From contig CANHBA010000028.1 in NCBI GenBank assembly GCA_947458985.1, forward strand, positions 1 to 17,638: DNA of 17,638 nt, written 5' to 3'. This document shows positions 13,538 to 17,638 of the stretch, piece after piece (position 1 is the stretch's first letter; each line of letters begins with the position of its first letter). The DNA is from Flavobacteriales bacterium. Lineage in GTDB: Bacteria; Bacteroidota; Bacteroidia; Flavobacteriales_D; Crocinitomicaceae. Under the pieces are notes generated by a model that saw only the letters and a list, made by a program, of their open reading frames with translations, did not search any database and was not told the origin of the DNA. The position numbers were made by a program, and so were the translations under genes.

Positions 13538-14518
13538 ATGGGCATATTTGATTTTTTTTCGAAATCTAAAAAAGAGACCCTTGATCCGGTTCAAAAAGAA
13601 ACCCTCGATCAAGGTCTAGAGAAAACCAAACAAACCTTTTTCTCTAAAATCACGCGCCTGCTCGTGGGCAAAAGCCGTGTAGATCAAGGCGTCCTCGACG
13701 ACCTCGAAGAACTCCTCATTACCGCCGATGTCGGCGTCGAGACCACCCTCAAAATCATCGAGCGCATCGAAACTCGTGTGTCCAAAGACCGCGTCATCAA
13801 CTCAGAAGAACTCAACCAAATTCTCCGAGACGAAATCATCGGCTTACTCGAAGAAAACGCTGCCAACTTTGAAGGTAAACTCAAAGTGGACAAACCAACC
13901 GATGGCAACCCTTATGTCTTAATGGTTGTGGGTGTCAATGGCGTAGGTAAAACCACCACCATTGGCAAACTCGCCTACCAAATGAAACAAGCCGGCCTCA
14001 AAGTCGTTTTGGGCGCCTCCGATACCTTTAGAGCAGCTGCCGTAGACCAACTTATCATTTGGGCCGACCGCGTAGGTGTTCCTATCGTACAACAAGGCAT
14101 GGGCGCCGATCCAGCAAGTGTGGCTTTTGACGCGTTGCAATCGGCCAAAGCGCAAGGCGCCGATGTCGTGATCATCGATACCGCTGGTCGCTTACACAAC
14201 AAAATCAACCTCATGCAAGAGCTCTCCAAGATCAAGCGCGTGATGGACAAAGTTGTGCCCAATGCACCCCACGAAATTTTGTTGGTACTAGATGGTTCAA
14301 CTGGCCAAAACGCCTACGAACAAGCCAAGCAATTTGCACAAGCCACAGACATCAATGCTTTAGCAGTTACCAAATTAGACGGCACAGCAAAAGGTGGTGT
14401 GGTCATTGGTATCTCTGACCAAATGAAAATTCCGGTGAAGTATATTGGCGTTGGCGAAAAAATGCAAGACCTCCAGCTTTTTGACCGCAAGGCCTTTGTG
14501 GAATCTCTCTTCAAGTAA
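13538..14518 (+). CDS. ftsY: signal recognition particle receptor FtsY
   Basis: This 326-residue SRP GTPase receives ribosome-nascent-chain-SRP complexes at the membrane and passes them to SecYEG. A short N-terminal region starting IFDFFSKSKKE replaces the long acidic domain of E. coli FtsY. The four-helix N domain follows (about 25-110), then the G domain: GVNGVGKTTT at 132-141 (P-loop), DTFRAAAVDQL at 162-172, DTAGRLH at 214-220 and TKLDGTAKGG at 278-287. The ATG at 13538 is 10 nt after the rpmB-operon terminator. A TACCTTAG sequence (one mismatch to TAnnTTTG) ends 3 nt before it, suggesting a nearly leaderless transcript or expression by readthrough. The stop codon abuts the stop of the convergent ABC exporter gene. 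Confidence 0.97.
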   Translation: MGIFDFFSKSKKETLDPVQKETLDQGLEKTKQTFFSKITRLLVGKSRVDQGVLDDLEELLITADVGVETTLKIIERIETRVSKDRVINSEELNQILRDEIIGLLEENAANFEGKLKVDKPTDGNPYVLMVVGVNGVGKTTTIGKLAYQMKQAGLKVVLGASDTFRAAAVDQLIIWADRVGVPIVQQGMGADPASVAFDALQSAKAQGADVVIIDTAGRLHNKINLMQELSKIKRVMDKVVPNAPHEILLVLDGSTGQNAYEQAKQFAQATDINALAVTKLDGTAKGGVVIGISDQMKIPVKYIGVGEKMQDLQLFDRKAFVESLFK

Positions 14519-16324
14519 TTATATTAACTGCTGCGCCACGTAAGTAGCGTATTGGCCGTTGAGCGCCATGAGTTCGTCGTGCTTGCCTTGCTCCAGGATT
14601 TGCCCATCTTGCAAGACCAATATTTGATCTGCTTGGCGAATCGTAGACAAACGGTGCGCAATAACGATAGATGTGCGGCCTTTCATCAATACATCTAGCG
14701 CTTCTTGTACCAAGCGTTCAGAAGTTGAATCGAGCGCGGAAGTCGCTTCGTCGAGAATTAAAATCGAAGGATTTTTGAGAATAGCGCGTGCAATGGCAAT
14801 GCGTTGTTTTTGCCCACCCGACAACTGAATGCCGCGGTCCCCGACTTCAGTTGCTAACTGATCAGGGAAGGTGGAAATGAATTCCCAGGCGTTTGCTTTT
14901 TGCGCAGCGTCCAAGACTTCAGCGTCTGTGGCATCTGGGCGCCCAAAACGGATGTTTTCTAAGATACTGCCCGAAAACAACAAGACTTCTTGTGGTACGA
15001 TAGCCATGTGTTGGCGCAATGCGTGTAAATCAAACGTACTGGCTTTGTTAGCGCCAAAATAAATTTCACCTTCAGTTGGTTGGTAAAACTGTAATAGCAA
15101 ATTAGCGATCGTTGACTTCCCTGAACCACTCTTGCCTACTAGTGCTAAGGTTTGATTTGGTGCCAGCGTAAAGTTGATCCCTTTGAGTACTTCGATATCG
15201 GAGCGCTGCGGGTAACTAAAATGTAGGTTTTCAAAACGAACGGAGCCGTCAATTGATATTGGTGCTGGTGTATGGCTCGTTTGCTCTGAGCTTTCTTGCA
15301 AAATATCGAGGAGGTTTTCAGTAGCGCCCACTGCTTTTTGTACGCTGGCGTATAAGTCTGGCAAAGAACCAATGGAGGCGCCCATCATGATGGTGAACAA
15401 CACAAACTGATAAAAGCCTTCAGATGCCAACTCAGGATTGGGGCCTTGGGTCATGAGAAGGCCCTTCCAAACAATAAATACGATGGCGCCGAACAAGCAA
15501 AAGATGATAAACGACACAAACAAACCGCGCCAAATTCCGCTCCTCACATTGAGGTCGCGGGTTTGTTGGGTGCTCTTTTTGTATTTACCCAACAAAAACC
15601 ATTCGTTGGTAAATGCTTTCACGTTGGCAATACCGGTTAGCGCCTCTTCTAAGATTGAATTAGAGGTTGCGATGTAGTCTTGCGCTTCTTTACTGAGTTT
15701 ACGGATGTAGCGGCCAAAAAATACCGCCACAATAGCCATTACAGGCACTGTTGCCAGCATAATGAGGGAAAGTTTCCAAGAAATAAAGAATAAAAAGGCG
15801 ATGCCGCCAAAAACAATGATGATTTGTCTGAAGAATTCGGCAATAGTGGTGCGGAGTACTTCTTGAATTTGGGTGATGTCCGAAGCAACTCTTGAAGTGA
15901 GCTCCCCTACCTTTTGACGGTTGAAAAAGTCCATAGGCATGTAGACCAACTTCGCAAAGGCGTCGTTGCGCATATCGCGCAGCGCATTTTCGGTGACGTT
16001 ATTAAAAAGCACAACTCTTACAAAAGAAAACACACTTTGAAAAAAGAACAGCATGAAGAGCGCAAATGCAATCTGGTTGACATTAGAAAGATCGATTAAG
16101 CGAATGGCTTGCTCAGGGTTAGAAGTTGCACTTGAGCTACCGAGTAACTTACCCATGAGGTAAGGAAACACCAAGCCTGCAGAGGTACTGAGGACCAAGA
16201 AGATCCAGCCTATAAAATAGGTGCCCGCGTAAGGCTTCAGGTAACGCAGAAAACGCGCAGCCTTGCGCCAGCTGTCTTTGGTTAGTTTTACTTTGGGTTC
16301 TTTAGTTTTTTTGGGTCTCATCAT
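14519..16324 (-). CDS. MsbA-like ABC exporter (fused membrane and ATPase domains)
   Basis: The 601-residue half-transporter would work as a homodimer in the inner membrane. A basic N-terminus (KKTKEPKVKLTK) precedes six membrane helices in about residues 35-325. The nucleotide-binding domain follows: Walker A GKSGSGKST at 397-405, Q-loop VPQEV near 443-447, ABC signature LSGGQKQR at 501-508, Walker B ILILDE at 521-526, and the H-loop histidine H557 in IAHRLS. All ATPase residues are intact. The layout is that of the MsbA/lipid-flippase and multidrug exporter group, and the cargo (lipid A, phospholipid or drugs) cannot be decided. Two ATGs are in tandem at the start (MMRP). It converges on ftsY with no gap and is divergent from rpmH, with a TAAATTTG element upstream. 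Confidence 0.93.
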   Translation of the reverse strand: MMRPKKTKEPKVKLTKDSWRKAARFLRYLKPYAGTYFIGWIFLVLSTSAGLVFPYLMGKLLGSSSATSNPEQAIRLIDLSNVNQIAFALFMLFFFQSVFSFVRVVLFNNVTENALRDMRNDAFAKLVYMPMDFFNRQKVGELTSRVASDITQIQEVLRTTIAEFFRQIIIVFGGIAFLFFISWKLSLIMLATVPVMAIVAVFFGRYIRKLSKEAQDYIATSNSILEEALTGIANVKAFTNEWFLLGKYKKSTQQTRDLNVRSGIWRGLFVSFIIFCLFGAIVFIVWKGLLMTQGPNPELASEGFYQFVLFTIMMGASIGSLPDLYASVQKAVGATENLLDILQESSEQTSHTPAPISIDGSVRFENLHFSYPQRSDIEVLKGINFTLAPNQTLALVGKSGSGKSTIANLLLQFYQPTEGEIYFGANKASTFDLHALRQHMAIVPQEVLLFSGSILENIRFGRPDATDAEVLDAAQKANAWEFISTFPDQLATEVGDRGIQLSGGQKQRIAIARAILKNPSILILDEATSALDSTSERLVQEALDVLMKGRTSIVIAHRLSTIRQADQILVLQDGQILEQGKHDELMALNGQYATYVAQQLI

Positions 16325-16344
16325 GGCTCAGGCGCTTTGCTCTA

Positions 16345-16352
16345 CAAATTTA
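16345..16352 (-). promoter_or_regulatory. -7 promoter element (TAAATTTG) of the ABC exporter
   Basis: The minus strand reads TAAATTTG, a full match to TAnnTTTG, about 20 nt before the first ATG. A TTG lies upstream at 16371-16369, but the 16-nt spacing is shorter than usual, so the -33 part is uncertain. Confidence 0.45.
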
Positions 16353-16402
16353 ACGTGCTTTCTTGGGGCAATGGCTTTTTTTCACGATTTTTGTCGAAAG
16401 AA

Positions 16403-16432
16403 TTTGAAATTCTAAAAAATTAACTATCTTTG
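16403..16432 (+). promoter_or_regulatory. promoter of rpmH
   Basis: TTTG (16403-16406), an 18-nt spacer and TATCTTTG (16425-16432) make a near-canonical Bacteroidota promoter. The leader to the ATG at 16466 would be about 25-30 nt. Confidence 0.8.
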
Positions 16433-16465
16433 CATTCCCAAAAACATTACAAATAACGACACGAC

Positions 16466-16624
16466 ATGAAAAGAACGTTTCAACCATCGGTAAGAAAAAG
16501 AAGAAACAAACATGGCTTCCGTAGCCGTATGGCCACAAAAAACGGTCGTCGTGTATTGGCTGCGCGTCGCAAAAAAGGCCGCAAAAAATTAACTGTATCT
16601 GACGAAGGAATGCACAAGCGTTAA
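16466..16624 (+). CDS. rpmH: 50S ribosomal protein bL34
   Basis: The 52-residue, very basic protein has the bL34 hallmarks: MKRTFQPSVRKRRNKHGFR at the start, RMATKNGRRVLAARRKKGRKKL in the middle, and a short tail (TVSDEGMHKR). It is a large-subunit protein. It forms a single-gene unit here, with its own promoter about 35 bp upstream and a terminator about 25 bp downstream. The common bacterial rpmH-rnpA order is not followed: no rnpA lies after it. Confidence 0.97.
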   Translation: MKRTFQPSVRKRRNKHGFRSRMATKNGRRVLAARRKKGRKKLTVSDEGMHKR

Positions 16625-16647
16625 GCCGTTGGTATCACTCATACTTC

Positions 16648-16679
16648 AAAGCTCCGTCCTTTTGGTCGGGGCTTTTTTT
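16648..16679 (+). terminator. Rho-independent terminator of rpmH
   Basis: AAGCTCCGTCC and GGTCGGGGCTT pair around a TTTT loop with minor mismatch, followed by a run of seven T residues. Confidence 0.88.
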
Positions 16680-16697
16680 GTGCCTATTTTTTAATCC

Positions 16698-16723
16698 AAA
16701 AAAAAGGGCCGCTATTGCGGCCC
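16698..16723 (-). terminator. Rho-independent terminator of pckA
   Basis: Read on the minus strand, GGGCCGC and GCGGCCC pair perfectly around a 4-nt loop and are followed by eight T residues. It lies 40 bp beyond the pckA stop. Together with the oppositely directed rpmH terminator, it insulates the two convergent genes. Confidence 0.93.
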
Positions 16724-16763
16724 TACATTCTTTCCAAAATTGTTGACTGATGGAAAGGAGGAA

Positions 16764-17638
16764 CTATGCAGGTACTTGAGGCGCCGCAGCTAAAATGCTG
16801 GCGTCGGTCTCGGCTGCAAACTTCTCAAAGTTTTTGACAAACTTGGCGGCTAAGCTTGCCGCTGTTTGGTCATAGGCTTGTTTATCGGCCCAAGTGTTGC
16901 GCGGGTTGAGTAGCTCAGAAGGAACGCCTTCGCAAGCGCTCGGGAATGCTAATTCAAAGAAAGGCATGTTTTCGTAGGCGACGTCCTTGAGTTTGCCAGT
17001 AAGCGCAGCGGTGATCATGGCGCGCGTGTAGGACAATTTCATTCTTGAACCAACGCCGTAAGAACCGCCAGACCAACCCGTATTGATGAGCCAAACATTG
17101 ATGTCTGTGCCTTCTAATTTATCGCCTAGCAACTTCGCGTATTTAGCAGGGTGCAAAGGCAAGAAAGCTGCGCCAAAACCAGCTGAGAAAGTAGTGGTTG
17201 GTTCGGTGATACCTACCTCTGTGCCGGCTACCTTAGCGGTGTAACCCGACATAAAGTGGTACATAGCTTGCGCTTTGCTTAGCTTGGAGATTGGAGGCAA
17301 GACACCAAAGGCATCTGCCGTTAAAAAGAAAATATTTTTTGGCGCTGAGCCGATGGAAGGCACGGCAATGTTGTCAATGTGGTGTATCGGGTAAGATACG
17401 CGGGTGTTTTCAGTAATGCTTCCATCTGTATAATCTGGGGCCGAAGATTCTTGCGGAAAACCGACGTTCTCAAGTAAAGCACCAAAGCGGATAGCGTCAT
17501 AGATTTGTGGTTCTTTCTCACGAGATAAATCGATGGTTTTGGCATAACAGCCACCTTCAAAGTTGAAAACGCTGTTGGCGCTCCAGCCGTGTTCGTCGTC
17601 GCCAATTAAGCGGCGGTTCGGATCTGAAGAAAGTGTTG
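16764..17638 (-). CDS. pckA: phosphoenolpyruvate carboxykinase (ATP), 5' part missing at the window edge
   Basis: This is the C-terminal part, about 291 residues of a protein usually near 530-540. The enzyme interconverts oxaloacetate and PEP plus CO2 with ATP. The frame is open to the right edge with no frameshift: TLSSDPNRRLIGDDEHGW (just past the P-loop, with the metal-binding aspartates), FNFEGGCYAKTIDLS, ENTRVSYPIHHIDN, FFLTADAFGVLPPISKL, GTEVGITEP, NTGWSGGSYGVG and LNPRNTW. A glycine replaces the usual cysteine of the FSACFGA motif (FSAGFGA, codon at 17178-17180). The terminator at 16698-16723 follows the TAG stop. In a cell with a bicarbonate pump the reaction may run toward oxaloacetate, but direction cannot be read from sequence. 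Confidence 0.96.
   Translation of the reverse strand, partial: TLSSDPNRRLIGDDEHGWSANSVFNFEGGCYAKTIDLSREKEPQIYDAIRFGALLENVGFPQESSAPDYTDGSITENTRVSYPIHHIDNIAVPSIGSAPKNIFFLTADAFGVLPPISKLSKAQAMYHFMSGYTAKVAGTEVGITEPTTTFSAGFGAAFLPLHPAKYAKLLGDKLEGTDINVWLINTGWSGGSYGVGSRMKLSYTRAMITAALTGKLKDVAYENMPFFELAFPSACEGVPSELLNPRNTWADKQAYDQTAASLAAKFVKNFEKFAAETDASILAAAPQVPA

Noticed and set aside
17321..17605. A second minus-strand open frame overlapping the pckA 5' region, looking like a frameshifted pckA
   Set aside because: The pckA frame itself continues without a stop to the window edge and reads conserved PEPCK sequence; the other frame has no family resemblance.

Overview
The window looks like chromosomal DNA of a Bacteroidota bacterium, most likely a member of the Flavobacteriales. 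Three things point there: promoters with the TTTG ... TAnnTTTG architecture (clear ahead of rpmB and rpmH), the rpmB-rpmG-DUF4295-ftsY gene order with its Bacteroidota-specific 51-residue protein, and the lack of Shine-Dalgarno sequences before most genes. I cannot name the genus with confidence.

Left arm (1-7115, all minus strand): a compact five-gene cluster, read right to left as a small secreted Cys/His protein of unknown function, DabA, DabB, a SulP-family anion permease and a DUF2490 outer-membrane-type protein. dabA and dabB overlap by ATGA, dabB and the permease are 11 bp apart, and the permease and DUF2490 gene overlap by about 23 bp. DabA keeps the four beta-carbonic-anhydrase-like zinc/active-site positions (C322, D324, H492, C507), and DabB is a NuoL-like proton channel subunit. 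I read this as an inorganic-carbon accumulation locus in a probable heterotroph, where bicarbonate would feed anaplerotic carboxylation. This is the most interesting part of the window.

Middle (7120-10581): a short divergent intergenic region with a 12-bp perfect palindrome and two promoter -7 elements that abut start codons. It is followed by rocD (ornithine aminotransferase) and a phosphohexomutase with a TTG start, closed by a terminator. Then comes a CopG/RHH antitoxin and MazF/PemK toxin pair with an inverted repeat over the antitoxin start.

Right-centre (10578-12751): a ZIP metal transporter and aroQ on the minus strand. aroQ is divergent from xerD with only 5 bp between the two start codons.

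Right arm (12793-17638): the rpmB-rpmG-DUF4295 ribosomal operon with promoter and terminator, then ftsY. ftsY meets an MsbA-like ABC exporter head to head with no gap. rpmH has its own promoter and terminator. An ATP-type pckA runs off the right edge, its 3' end marked by a strong minus-strand terminator.

Apart from the toxin-antitoxin pair I see no mobile element. There is no tRNA, rRNA or CRISPR array, and no gene-free stretch above 300 bases.
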